Shown here: positions 24,687 to 33,310 of the stretch, piece after piece
Layout: the number at the start of each line of letters is the position of its first letter
Position numbering within the stretch: the stretch's first letter is position 1
NCBI RefSeq assembly: GCF_010015475.1
Contig: NZ_SSNI01000016.1
Location: forward strand, 62,001 to 126,000
Origin: Pontibacter pamirensis
GTDB lineage: Bacteria > Bacteroidota > Bacteroidia > Cytophagales > Hymenobacteraceae
Direction: 5' to 3'
DNA: 64,000 nucleotides
Position numbers and translations under genes: made by a program
Notes under the pieces: generated by a model
The model's database searches: none
What the model was told of the DNA's origin: nothing
Seen by the model: the letters and a program-made list of their open reading frames with translations, nothing else

Positions 24687-25397
24687 ATGCAGGAACAAGA
24701 AAAGACGAACCTATACCTGGTGCCGACGCCCATCGGCAATTTAGAGGATATAACACTGCGTGCCATACGGATACTGAAGGAGGTGGATGTGATTCTGGCG
24801 GAGGACACACGAACCAGCGGCAAACTGCTGCAGCACCTGGGCATAGACAAGCGCATGCACAGCCACCACCTGCACAACGAGCACAAAGCCACCGCCCACC
24901 TGATAGACCGCCTGAAGGCAGGGGAGGTGATGGCGCTTATTTCAGATGCAGGCACGCCGGGCATTTCTGACCCGGGCTTTTACCTGGTGCGCGAGTGCCT
25001 GAAGCATGACATCAAAATCGAATGCCTGCCCGGTGCCACTGCCTTTGTGCCTGCCATTGTTAAGTCCGGCTTCAGCACCGATCGGTTTACCTTTGAGGGT
25101 TTCCTGCCCGTAAAGAAAGGCCGCCAGACACGCCTGCAGAGTTTGGCAGAGGAGGAGCGCACCATGATTTTCTATGAATCGCCGCACCGCCTGCTGAAGA
25201 CGCTGACACAGTTCGGGGAGTATTTCGGGGGAGAGCGCCTGGCCTCTGTTTCACGTGAAATCACGAAGATGTTTGAAGAGACTATCAACGGAACTTTGGA
25301 CGAGCTCATTCAGGTTTTCACTACTAAAGCCATTAAGGGAGAGTTTGTGATAGTGGTATCAGGTGCCACAAAAGGCAGCAAATCCGATAAAGAATAA
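24687..25397 (+). CDS. rsmI: 16S rRNA (cytidine1402-2'-O)-methyltransferase
   Basis: Methylates the ribose of C1402 in the 30S decoding centre, using SAM. It has 236 residues of the tetrapyrrole-methylase fold. Visible are LVPTPIGNLEDITLRAI, the SAM-binding ALISDAGTPGISDPG, PGATAFVPAIVKSG, and MIFYESPHRLLKTL. The gene is one base upstream of the DUF4105 gene and starts a plus-strand group. A near-perfect parS-like 16-mer lies inside it at 25247-25262. Confidence 0.97.
   Translation: MQEQEKTNLYLVPTPIGNLEDITLRAIRILKEVDVILAEDTRTSGKLLQHLGIDKRMHSHHLHNEHKATAHLIDRLKAGEVMALISDAGTPGISDPGFYLVRECLKHDIKIECLPGATAFVPAIVKSGFSTDRFTFEGFLPVKKGRQTRLQSLAEEERTMIFYESPHRLLKTLTQFGEYFGGERLASVSREITKMFEETINGTLDELIQVFTTKAIKGEFVIVVSGATKGSKSDKE
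25247..25262. promoter_or_regulatory. parS-like site (14 of 16) inside rsmI
   Basis: Matches the ParB-binding consensus at the first 14 positions, with the last two bases TC instead of CA. It encodes V-S-R-E-I, a conserved stretch of rsmI, so part of the match may be coding constraint. Confidence 0.35.
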
Positions 25398-25398
25398 C

Positions 25399-26631
25399 AT
25401 GAAGAAATACATCAAGCAATTAGGACTAGTCCTGGCCTTCTGCCTGCTCTCTTTTCAGGGATGGGCACAGTTTGAGGATATCCAGCTTTCGCCACAGGCT
25501 AAAATAAGCCTGATTACCTGCTCCAGCGGCCCGGAACTCTACGCTATTTTCGGACATAGCGCGGTGCGGGTGAACGACCCTGTGAACGGGTTCGACATTG
25601 TCTTTAACTACGGCACCTTCGATTTCAACGAGCCCAACTTCTACCTCAAGTTCGCACGGGGCAAGCTGAACTACAAGCTCTCCATTGCTTACTTCCGGGA
25701 TTTCGTGTACAGCTACACCATGGACAACCGCTCGGTGTATGAGCAGGAAATGAATTTTACGGAGGAGCAGAAGCAGCAGTATTGGAGTTTTCTGACAAAC
25801 AATTACCTGCCTGCCAACCGCTTTTACCTCTACGACTTCTTTTTTGATAACTGCGCCACCCGCATCCGCGATGGGGTAGAGGCTACCTTCCCGAACCAAA
25901 TCAGGTTCAACATCAGCCATTTTGATGAGGACATGAGTTTCCGCAACCTGATTGACCTATACCTGACACCGCAGCCCTGGGGAGACTTTGGGATTGACTT
26001 TTCTCTGGGAGCCAGGATAGACAGAGAAGCAACGCCATATGAGTACATGTTCCTGCCAGACTACCTGGCCAAGGGCTTTGCTAACGCTACGATAACAGAA
26101 AACGGACAGACAAAGCCGCTGGTAGGGGAGATGCAGGTGCTTTTTGAGCGGGAGCTTATCCCTATATCTCGTGATATATTTACACCTACACTGGTCTTTT
26201 GGCTGTTTTTTGCCGTTGTGCTGGCCCTTACGGTAGTAGACTGGATGAAGCGCCGCCGCAGCCGTGTATTCGACATGGTATTTTTCTTTATGATTGGTTT
26301 AATGGGCATTGTACTGCTCCTGCTCTGGTTTGCAACAGACCACCAAGCAACTGCTTACAACTTTAACCTGCTTTGGGCTATACCTGCGCATGTTGTGGTG
26401 GCTTTCTTCCTTGGCCGCAACAAACTGCAGGACTGGGTAAGCAAATACATGCTGGTTACAGCCATTGTGGCGGGCGTACTGCTACTGTTCTGGCCCTGGT
26501 GGCCCCAAATGCTTCATACAGCCTTTATACCAGTCACCCTGGCCCTTGGCCTGAGAGCTGCGTATACCGTATGGTTCTCTAAAAAGATTAAAACAGAAAT
26601 CTTTACTCCAAAAGTAGAAAAAGCGATATGA
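25399..26631 (+). CDS. DUF4105-domain membrane protein
   Basis: 410 residues from the ATG at 25399, one base past the rsmI stop; the upstream in-frame ATG lies inside rsmI. A signal peptide (KQLGLVLAFCLLSFQGWAQ) is followed by the DUF4105 domain: SLITCSSGPELYAIFGHSAVRV, then FNYGTFDF, then YLYDFFFDNCATRIRD. The conserved Cys-, His- and Asn-Cys-containing motifs suggest a papain-like hydrolase fold facing the periplasm. The C-terminal 130 residues contain four or five TM helices. It overlaps the next gene by four bases (ATGA), so coupling is likely. The function is not established. Confidence 0.9.
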   Translation: MKKYIKQLGLVLAFCLLSFQGWAQFEDIQLSPQAKISLITCSSGPELYAIFGHSAVRVNDPVNGFDIVFNYGTFDFNEPNFYLKFARGKLNYKLSIAYFRDFVYSYTMDNRSVYEQEMNFTEEQKQQYWSFLTNNYLPANRFYLYDFFFDNCATRIRDGVEATFPNQIRFNISHFDEDMSFRNLIDLYLTPQPWGDFGIDFSLGARIDREATPYEYMFLPDYLAKGFANATITENGQTKPLVGEMQVLFERELIPISRDIFTPTLVFWLFFAVVLALTVVDWMKRRRSRVFDMVFFFMIGLMGIVLLLLWFATDHQATAYNFNLLWAIPAHVVVAFFLGRNKLQDWVSKYMLVTAIVAGVLLLFWPWWPQMLHTAFIPVTLALGLRAAYTVWFSKKIKTEIFTPKVEKAI

Positions 26632-27431
26632 ACCTGAGCCAACTATCACAGAACCTGAATATCATTGCCCGCAGTGTAGGTGCTTTTATCCGGCAGGAAG
26701 CGGAAAATTTCGATACCTCCACCATTGAAATGAAAGGCTTTAACGACCTGGTGTCTTACGTGGATAAGCAGGCGGAAGTGCAACTGGTGGAGGGGCTTCG
26801 GGAACTGTTGCCGGAGGCAGGTTTTATTACCGAAGAAGGTACCGACAGCACAAAAGGCGAGCGCTACAACTGGGTGATTGACCCTTTAGATGGCACCACC
26901 AACTTTACCCACAGCCTCCCGATATACTGCGTGAGCGTGGGCCTGCTGGATGGAGACGAAGTGGTAGTAGGCGTGGTATATGACCCTAGCCGCGATGAGT
27001 GCTTCTCGGCCTATAAAGGCGGCGGCGCTTTCTGCAACGCTAATCCCATAAAAGTGTCTGAGGCTCCTGCCCTGGCAAATTCACTTATAGCCACAGGTTT
27101 CCCTTATTATGATTTCGGCCTGATGCAACAGTACCTGCAGGTGCTGGGGGGCTTTATGGCTAAATCGCATGGCATACGGCGGTTAGGCTCTGCCGCCCTG
27201 GACCTGGCCTATGTAGCGGCTGGCCGCTGCGAAGGCTTCTTCGAGTATAACCTGAATGCATGGGATGTAGCAGGCGGAAGCATTATTGTGCAGGAGGCAG
27301 GGGGCATGCTAAGCAAGTTTGCTTCTGACGGTGATTATGTATTTGGCCGGGAGATTGTGGCAAGCAACGGCAACATTCACTCCGAGATGCAGGAAATCAT
27401 TCAAGAGCACTGGAGGCAAACCGCAGAGTAA
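26628..27431 (+). CDS. Inositol monophosphatase-family phosphatase
   Basis: 267 residues of the SuhB/IMPase family, which use two or three Mg ions to hydrolyse sugar or inositol phosphates. The metal ligands are visible: E69/E70 (FITEEGTD), D85-P-L-D88-G-T, and the C-terminal NAWDVAGGSIIVQEAGG. The ATGA overlap with the DUF4105 gene indicates translational coupling. The family also includes CysQ and fructose bisphosphatases, so the exact substrate is open. Confidence 0.94.
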   Translation: MNLSQLSQNLNIIARSVGAFIRQEAENFDTSTIEMKGFNDLVSYVDKQAEVQLVEGLRELLPEAGFITEEGTDSTKGERYNWVIDPLDGTTNFTHSLPIYCVSVGLLDGDEVVVGVVYDPSRDECFSAYKGGGAFCNANPIKVSEAPALANSLIATGFPYYDFGLMQQYLQVLGGFMAKSHGIRRLGSAALDLAYVAAGRCEGFFEYNLNAWDVAGGSIIVQEAGGMLSKFASDGDYVFGREIVASNGNIHSEMQEIIQEHWRQTAE

Positions 27432-27462
27432 ACTTTTTATACCTACAAATAGTTGTTAGAGC

Positions 27463-27648
27463 ATGGTACAGGAACTGATTATACTCCTCGTTTTTATAGC
27501 CGCTGCTTTTTACATGGGTCGCCTGGTGTATCGCAGCTTTGTTGCTAAAAGCGGCTGCGTTAAAGGTTGTGGTAGTGCCTGCTCCTCCATTGACTTCAAA
27601 AAGATTCAGCAGGATTTGGATAAGAAAGCTGCATCCGCCAAACATTAA
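27463..27648 (+). CDS. FeoB-associated Cys-rich membrane protein
   Basis: A 61-residue protein with one N-terminal TM helix (ELIILLVFIAAAFYMGRLVY) and a short cytoplasmic tail with C32, C36 and C40 (SGCVKGCGSACSS). This is the pattern of the small FeoB-associated family in ferrous iron uptake. No feoA or feoB gene is in the window, so this copy is separated from its usual partner. It lies 31 bases after the inositol phosphatase and may share its transcript. A role in iron handling is inferred from family only. Confidence 0.82.
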   Translation: MVQELIILLVFIAAAFYMGRLVYRSFVAKSGCVKGCGSACSSIDFKKIQQDLDKKAASAKH

Positions 27649-27780
27649 GAGCTGCTCATATATCAATAAACAAGTACTGTAGCCGCTCCCCCACGACATT
27701 TTTCTTTCTTTATCTGTATCCTATGTTCTTTTTTGCGTATAGTTTAATACGAATCCAGAACAATATTAAAGCGATATACT

Positions 27781-28119
27781 ATGTCAGATAAAGTAGAAGA
27801 AAGGTCCATGGTAAATGTTACGAACCGTTTGTTTAAAGACGGTTACAAAACAGATTTCAAGGTAACCGATGAAGGAAAGCTTACTACCATGGATAGTAAG
27901 GAAACATTCGGCCCAGACCAGGTGCGTATAGTAGACCATTACCGTTTTGAGGGACAAAGTAACCCGGATGATATGTCTATTCTTTACGCACTTGAAACGA
28001 CCACCGGACTGAAAGGCACTATTTCTAACTCTTACGGCCCTTATGCCGATGAGAAGGTAGACACCTTTCTGAAGCAGGTAGAGGATTTAGGAAAAAACCT
28101 CGATAAAGACGACAAATAA
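27781..28119 (+). CDS. Conserved small protein, unknown function
   Basis: A 112-residue acidic cytoplasmic protein. The middle FGPDQVRIVDHYRFEGQSNPDDMSILYAL and GLKGTISNSYGPYADE match a Bacteroidota family often mislabelled as phosphoribosylpyrophosphate synthetase, but it has no PRPP loop and is far too short for that enzyme. There are no cysteines and no TM segment. It is preceded by 130 bases with no clear promoter and followed at once by a strong bidirectional terminator. The function is unknown. Confidence 0.8.
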   Translation: MSDKVEERSMVNVTNRLFKDGYKTDFKVTDEGKLTTMDSKETFGPDQVRIVDHYRFEGQSNPDDMSILYALETTTGLKGTISNSYGPYADEKVDTFLKQVEDLGKNLDKDDK

Positions 28120-28127
28120 TTAAGATC

Positions 28128-28181
28128 ATCAACTAAACAGAAAGGGCCGGTGTCAATACCGGCCCTTTCTGTTTAGTTGAT
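28128..28181. terminator. Perfect 24-bp bidirectional terminator
   Basis: Arms 28128-28151 and 28158-28181 are fully complementary around a 6-base loop. It separates the convergent small-protein gene and mscS-type gene and serves both. Confidence 0.88.
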
Positions 28182-28203
28182 CTCCATAAAGTAGCATACA
28201 AGC

Positions 28204-29148
28204 TTACTGCCCATTGTTGCCTAAACGCTTCCCTTCTTTGATAGAGGCAGTGATAGCGTCCAACTGCTCGTTCAGTTTTTCGCCTCCTTTTATACCAAAG
28301 TCCAGCGTACGGATTGGGAATGGAATCAGGATGTCGTTTTCATCAAAGGCTTTCTTGATGCGGATAATGGCATCACTCTTAGCCCATACATAATCTACCT
28401 GGCGGCTGTATGTTACCCAGAAACGGGCTTTGAAGTTGATGGAGGAATCTCCGAAGGCATCATACATTACTTCGATATTGCGTGTTTTTACACGGTTTTT
28501 CACGTCCTCCAGCGCTTCTGTTACTACCTGCTGCACACGCTCCAAATCTTCGGCATACGAAATACCCACTTCCAGATCTATACGGCGGGTACCGTAAACA
28601 GAAAAGTTGGTGAGCGGGTTTTCAAACACCATCTTATTCGGGAGCTTTACCAGTTCTCCCGTCACCTGCCGGATATCGATGGTGCGGAGGGAAATACGCT
28701 CAATGGTACCGAAATAGTCGTTCGTTTCAATGTTATCGCCTACGCCAAAAGGTTTCTGCACAGCTATAATTACCCCGGAAATGAAGTTGGCGGCAATATC
28801 CTGAAAGGCAAAACCTAAGGCCAAACCAATGATACCGACACCGGCCAACAGGGAGATTACAACCCTATCGAGGTTAAGCACAGTAAGTACAAAGAAGAAG
28901 CCGACCAGCAGCATACCTATGTACAGGAGTGTCAGGACAAGGTTGTTAAGGGCTGCGCTATGCGAAAACCTTCTGATAACTCTCTCAAGCTGGGTTTTTA
29001 CAAATCCAGCCACCCAAAAAGTTATTATCAGCAGCACGAGCGCAACAAACAGGTTCGGCAGCATCAATACAATGTCCGCACCCCAACCCTCCAGTTTCCC
29101 CCAAAGCAGTTCCACTGCTTCATTCAGGTCATTCATATAGTTATTCAA
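28204..29148 (-). CDS. MscS-family mechanosensitive ion channel
   Basis: A 314-residue inner-membrane channel that opens under membrane tension to relieve osmotic pressure. Three TM helices lie near 25-50, 68-92 and 95-125. The pore helix has the alternating Gly/Ala pattern LLAGVGIIGLALGFAFQDIAANF, then the MscS beta domain GDNIETNDYFGTIERISLRT and LPNKMVFENPLTNFS. It is a short, MscS-like version without an extra N-terminal domain. A second in-frame ATG (29136) is possible. It lies 25 bases after the radical SAM gene. Confidence 0.95.
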   Translation of the reverse strand: MNNYMNDLNEAVELLWGKLEGWGADIVLMLPNLFVALVLLIITFWVAGFVKTQLERVIRRFSHSAALNNLVLTLLYIGMLLVGFFFVLTVLNLDRVVISLLAGVGIIGLALGFAFQDIAANFISGVIIAVQKPFGVGDNIETNDYFGTIERISLRTIDIRQVTGELVKLPNKMVFENPLTNFSVYGTRRIDLEVGISYAEDLERVQQVVTEALEDVKNRVKTRNIEVMYDAFGDSSINFKARFWVTYSRQVDYVWAKSDAIIRIKKAFDENDILIPFPIRTLDFGIKGGEKLNEQLDAITASIKEGKRLGNNGQ

Positions 29149-29173
29149 GTTGATTCTTTTTTAGGTTTAATGA

Positions 29174-30196
29174 TCATGCCCATACTTTGGTGCCTTCTGT
29201 ACAGTTGCGGCACATTTCTATATTGGCCCTGGAGCCTAGCAGTTGTTGCCTGAACTGGCTGTATGCCGGCCCGCGCCATACTGTTTTAAATTTATTACTT
29301 TTTAAATCACCCATTCTGTACTCGGCATCTTTATCAAAACAACAGGGCACTGTTAAGCCGTCCCAGGTAATGACGCAGGAATGCCACATTTTCCAGCAGT
29401 GGTTCAGTAGCTTATTTTTGATTGTATAGCTGCCGTCGCCGTTATTTTTGTACCTCGAGTAATAGTCAATGGTCGGGATGAGCGGGGAACCTTGCTGGTA
29501 GTCATAAATCTGCGCGGTTTTGAACGCTACCTCATTTACCTCCAGTTCCTGTGCCAGTTGTTTTACGTCTTCCAGTTGATGCTCGTTTGGCCGCACAACT
29601 AAAAACTGAAACATGATGTGCGGTGTTTTCGATTTCAACGCTTTTTTCCATTTCACCACATTCCGTGTTCCCTCCAGCACCTTCTCCAGTTTACCGCCAA
29701 CCCGGTAAGCGGCGTAGGTCTCCTGTGTAGTACCGTCTATAGACACAATAAGACGGTCTAAGCCCGATGCCACTGTTTCACGGGCCGTTTCATCGTCAAG
29801 GAAATGTGCGTTGGTGGAGGTAGCAGTATAGATGCCTCTTTCTGAAGCATACTTTACCAGGCCCAGAAAGTTCTTATGCAGATAAGGCTCTCCCTGAAAG
29901 TAGAAAATGAGGTAGAGCAGGCGTTGGTGCAGCTGGTCTATAGTTTGTTTAAAAAGCTCGTCCTGCAGCATGCCGGTAGGGCGGGAAAAGGAGCGCAGGC
30001 CGCTGGGGCACTCCGGGCAGCGCAGGTTGCAGGAGGTAGTAGGCTCCAGCGAAATGCTCAGCGGATAGCCCCAATGCCTTGCTTTGCCTGTTGCTTTAGA
30101 CAAGATGTAGCTGCTCACCACCTGCAGGGCATTCACAGCCCGCAGCAGCGTTAGTTTCGATAAAAAATTTAACCCGTCGGTCAGGTGCAGCGTCAT
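29174..30196 (-). CDS. Radical SAM/SPASM-domain protein
   Basis: 340 residues. The 4Fe-4S cluster motif CxxxCxxC is C56, C60 and C63 (TSCNLRCPECPSG). The TIM-barrel strands include YFQGEPYLHKNF and SIDGTTQETYAAYR. A C-terminal SPASM-type set of Cys (NHCWKMWHSC, then TVPCCFDKD, then EMCRNCTEG) holds auxiliary clusters. The general reaction is 5'-deoxyadenosyl radical chemistry, often peptide or carbohydrate modification; no substrate gene is adjacent. It starts a two-gene transcript with the MscS-type channel. Confidence 0.93.
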   Translation of the reverse strand: MTLHLTDGLNFLSKLTLLRAVNALQVVSSYILSKATGKARHWGYPLSISLEPTTSCNLRCPECPSGLRSFSRPTGMLQDELFKQTIDQLHQRLLYLIFYFQGEPYLHKNFLGLVKYASERGIYTATSTNAHFLDDETARETVASGLDRLIVSIDGTTQETYAAYRVGGKLEKVLEGTRNVVKWKKALKSKTPHIMFQFLVVRPNEHQLEDVKQLAQELEVNEVAFKTAQIYDYQQGSPLIPTIDYYSRYKNNGDGSYTIKNKLLNHCWKMWHSCVITWDGLTVPCCFDKDAEYRMGDLKSNKFKTVWRGPAYSQFRQQLLGSRANIEMCRNCTEGTKVWA

Positions 30197-30244
30197 GCAA
30201 AATAGGCTAAGGGAGCAAAGAAAGTATCAGCTCCATTTGCTGAA

Positions 30245-30273
30245 GAAAAAAGGGCAGCCACACTGGCTGCCCT
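30245..30273 (-). terminator. Terminator of the BaeRF-type gene
   Basis: AGGGCAGCCA and TGGCTGCCCT (30251-30260 and 30264-30273) form a perfect 10-bp stem, with a run of Ts on the minus strand. It lies about 45 bases past the stop at 30317. Confidence 0.8.
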
Positions 30274-30316
30274 CTAAGTTATGGTTTCTGGCGCGAATAG
30301 CCAAAATTAAGGCTTC

Positions 30317-31498
30317 CTAGTATCGGAACAGAGCTTTTACGTTCACACGTCCGTCTGTTGCTTCCTGCAAGCCATTGTAGCTGCTAACATACACTGTACC
30401 TCCCTGTGCTATTGTTTTGATAGCCGCCAGGTTAATCAGGTCGTCATCTCCACGCTGGTACTCCTCATGCACCTCGGCAGTTGCTTTCACGGAATCGTAA
30501 GTTCCCCACACAGGCTCACTTGGCGCAATAAACAGGGTATCTATGCGGCCATGTACTGCCTCAGCAGCCACAGTGGCAATATCTTCTGAAGTAGAACCTG
30601 TTCCTGCCACGTTCTGGTAGCGTGTAAGTGCTTCTGAATGGCCCTTCTGCATCAGTGGTTTCATTACAGCCAGTGCTCTTTCGTGTATCGAGTGCATATC
30701 TCCGCCGCCCTCGTTCACGTTGATGTTCTGCTCCACAATGTGCTTGTACTTGCTGATGTTGCGGTAAATACTGCAATAGTGGTCTACACCGGCTAGCACC
30801 AGCGGCTCGGTGGCATTGTGCAGAATCTCCTGGAGGTTGTTGTCTATATCCAACATAAATTCACGCACGCGGCTATGTTCCTCATCGCCTTTCGTAGTAC
30901 CTGCCCCATGTACAATGTTGCTGCCATTTACGGTAGTGGTGGAGTTTGTAAAGTCCTGGTCATTTCCTTTTACATCAAACTTCAGCGCCTGGTTAAAGCT
31001 TTCCGGCACAAAAGAGCTGATATCAATCTGCCTGATATTGTCTATAGTCGCCTCATAGAAAGCAACTTTCTCGCGGTATAGCCACAGGATAAAGAAGCGG
31101 CCGTTCTGGCTCAGGACAGGCAGCATGGGTGTAAAGTAAAACTGGTCAAGTACAAAAACCTCATTTGGCATTGATACCGGCAACTCATAATGCGTTGAAA
31201 AGCCTTTCGTGATAAACACAGCCAAGCCTTCGCCCTGGTGACGCCAGAAGCCATTTTCGTTCAAGAGAGCTTCTGCAGGCTTCATGTACTCTGCTATTTC
31301 TGCGGCAGGTACATCATGTTTTTCTAAAAGCTCTTTTGCCTTCCGTATCTGGTTTTTAAAGGCAAGGCTGTCCTGTCCGTTCAGTGTTTCTTTGCCGGCG
31401 CGGTGAGTGGGTAAGTAGAAGGAGAGGCACAGCGCGTTCCCATTGCTGCTTTGCACATTTATCAACTTCTCAATATCTTTTTTATTTATTAATGCCAT
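30317..31498 (-). CDS. Bacterial archaeo-eukaryotic release factor family protein (BaeRF7-like)
   Basis: 393 residues. The opening (ALINKKDIEKLINVQ, then CLSFYLPTHRAGKETL) and the eRF1-like core (EPLVLAGVDHYCSIYRNISKY, then IDTLFIAPSEPVWGTYD) match the bacterial relatives of eukaryotic release factor eRF1, close to family 7. These proteins are proposed to act on ribosomes during stress or conflict, but their role is unproven. I do not see the GGQ tripeptide of true release factors, so peptide release is unlikely. It is transcribed alone. Confidence 0.85.
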   Translation of the reverse strand: MALINKKDIEKLINVQSSNGNALCLSFYLPTHRAGKETLNGQDSLAFKNQIRKAKELLEKHDVPAAEIAEYMKPAEALLNENGFWRHQGEGLAVFITKGFSTHYELPVSMPNEVFVLDQFYFTPMLPVLSQNGRFFILWLYREKVAFYEATIDNIRQIDISSFVPESFNQALKFDVKGNDQDFTNSTTTVNGSNIVHGAGTTKGDEEHSRVREFMLDIDNNLQEILHNATEPLVLAGVDHYCSIYRNISKYKHIVEQNINVNEGGGDMHSIHERALAVMKPLMQKGHSEALTRYQNVAGTGSTSEDIATVAAEAVHGRIDTLFIAPSEPVWGTYDSVKATAEVHEEYQRGDDDLINLAAIKTIAQGGTVYVSSYNGLQEATDGRVNVKALFRY

Positions 31499-31647
31499 AT
31501 GCTTTGTTGTTATAGTTGCTTTTCATAGTTCATAATTGTCTCCGGTATGCACCGGTAGGTAGGTTTTAAGTACGCAGCAAAACAAACAACGGTTATTGCC
31601 TTCTATACTATTGCCATAGCACCCACACTTCCCTGAAATATAAAAAA

Positions 31648-31675
31648 AGCCTGATATCAGGAGGATATCGGGCTT
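31648..31675 (-). terminator. Terminator downstream of radA
   Basis: The arms AAGCCTGATATC and GATATCGGGCTT (31648-31659 and 31664-31675) pair with one G-U, and seven Ts follow on the minus strand. It lies about 110 bases past the radA stop. Confidence 0.75.
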
Positions 31676-31784
31676 AAGTACAGGTACAACAGTATGCAGG
31701 AACAACCCATGAGGCAGCTGCCACAGCTCATGGCAGTATCTTTCTCTTCTTTGCCTCTGTGAAAAAATGGGATATAAAATCTGC

Positions 31785-33164
31785 TTACCCGAACAGGTTG
31801 CTGAACACTTCCTCTAACCTGCCAAAGGCATGTATGTTAATAGAGAATTTGCTGAAGTCAAGCCCTTTCTTGTTGTATTTAGAGATATAAATATCTGTAA
31901 ACCCAAGTTTTTCAGCCTCGCTGATGCGGTTCTCGACCCGGTTAACGGCACGTACCTCGCCACCCAACCCTACTTCGGCGGCAAAGGCCGCGGTGCTCGG
32001 AATGGCCATATCCTCGAAAGAGGAAAGGATGGAGGCGCACACGGCCAGGTCCAGGGCAGGGTCTTCTACCTTCAGGCCACCGGCCATATTCAGGAACACG
32101 TCCTGCGCACCCAGCCGATAGCCGCCGCGTTTCTCCAGCACCGCCAGCAGCATGTTCAGGCGCTTGGCATCGTACCCGGTGCTGGTGCGTTGCGGGGTAC
32201 CGTAAGTAGCTGGCGTCACGAGGCTTTGCACCTCTATCAGCAGTGGGCGGTTTCCCTCCAAAGTAGCTCCGATGGCAATGCCGCTAAAGGCATCCTCGCG
32301 CTGCGAGATCAGGATTTCCGAGGGGTTGCTTACCTCCCGCAGGCCAGAGCCCAACATCTCATAGATCCCCAGCTCAGAAGTAGAGCCGAAGCGGTTTTTG
32401 GTGGTGCGCAGGATGCGGTAGGTCATATGGCGGTCGCCTTCAAACTGCAACACCGTGTCTACCATGTGCTCCAGTATCTTCGGGCCAGCCAGGTTGCCTT
32501 CTTTGGTGATGTGCCCGATCAGGAAAACAGGGGTGCCGCTCTCTTTTGCGAACTTCAGCAGCTCGGCTGTGCACTCGCGCACCTGGCTCACGCTACCCGC
32601 GCCTGATTCTATAAAAGAGGAGTGGAGGGTCTGGATGGAGTCGATGATGAGTACCTGCGGCCGCACCAGCTCTATCTGCTTGAAGATGTTCTGCGTGCCT
32701 GTTTCGGTGAGGATAAAGCAGTCGGAGGTTTGGGCAGTAAGTCGCTCGGCGCGCATCTTAATCTGCTGCTCACTTTCCTCGCCGCTCACGTACAGCACTT
32801 TCATACCGCTCAGGCTTAGGGCAATCTGCAGCATCAGCGTACTTTTACCAATGCCAGGCTCACCCCCGATCAGCACCATGGAGCCCGGTACGATACCGCC
32901 TCCCAGTACGCGGTTCAGTTCCTGGTCTTGCGTGATAACGCGCTGCTGCTCCTGAAAGCTGATATCCGCAATCGGCTTAGGTTTATTAGAGACTTGTGCG
33001 GTGCTGCTGCCAACTTTCCAGGCTGTAGTAGGCGTTACCTCCTCGCGCTGCACCACTTCTTCTACATAGGTATTCCATTCGCCACAGGCCGGGCACTTTC
33101 CAATCCATTTTGCGGACTGAGCACCACAGCTCTGGCAGAAATAAGACGTTTTTATTTTAGCCAT
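31785..33164 (-). CDS. radA: DNA repair protein RadA
   Basis: A RecA-like ATPase and branch-migration helicase in homologous recombination. It has 459 residues. The N-terminal zinc finger uses C10, C13, C24 and C27 (YFCQSCGAQSAKWIGKCPACGEW). Walker A is GGEPGIGKST near residue 100, and the RadA-specific motif KNRFGS follows near 255. The C-terminal part resembles the Lon protease domain (LAVCASILSSFEDMAIP, then AEVGLGGEVRAV). It is transcribed alone with a terminator 110 bases past its stop. Confidence 0.97.
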   Translation of the reverse strand: MAKIKTSYFCQSCGAQSAKWIGKCPACGEWNTYVEEVVQREEVTPTTAWKVGSSTAQVSNKPKPIADISFQEQQRVITQDQELNRVLGGGIVPGSMVLIGGEPGIGKSTLMLQIALSLSGMKVLYVSGEESEQQIKMRAERLTAQTSDCFILTETGTQNIFKQIELVRPQVLIIDSIQTLHSSFIESGAGSVSQVRECTAELLKFAKESGTPVFLIGHITKEGNLAGPKILEHMVDTVLQFEGDRHMTYRILRTTKNRFGSTSELGIYEMLGSGLREVSNPSEILISQREDAFSGIAIGATLEGNRPLLIEVQSLVTPATYGTPQRTSTGYDAKRLNMLLAVLEKRGGYRLGAQDVFLNMAGGLKVEDPALDLAVCASILSSFEDMAIPSTAAFAAEVGLGGEVRAVNRVENRISEAEKLGFTDIYISKYNKKGLDFSKFSINIHAFGRLEEVFSNLFG

Positions 33165-33310
33165 TCAATTTTGTTGTTCGTTATGCGTTGTTCGTTTTCC
33201 GGATGTATTTATCCAGTAAATCGGAACAAAATAAGAGGCAGAAGAATCACTGTTTTTACTTAAAATTAAAGATAAAAGCAGCATATAAAGTGCAATACAA
33301 GCTTTAAGCG

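Noticed and set aside
31523..31705. 60-codon minus-strand frame between the BaeRF-type gene and radA
   Set aside because: It overlaps the radA terminator, has no family resemblance, and its composition is not gene-like.
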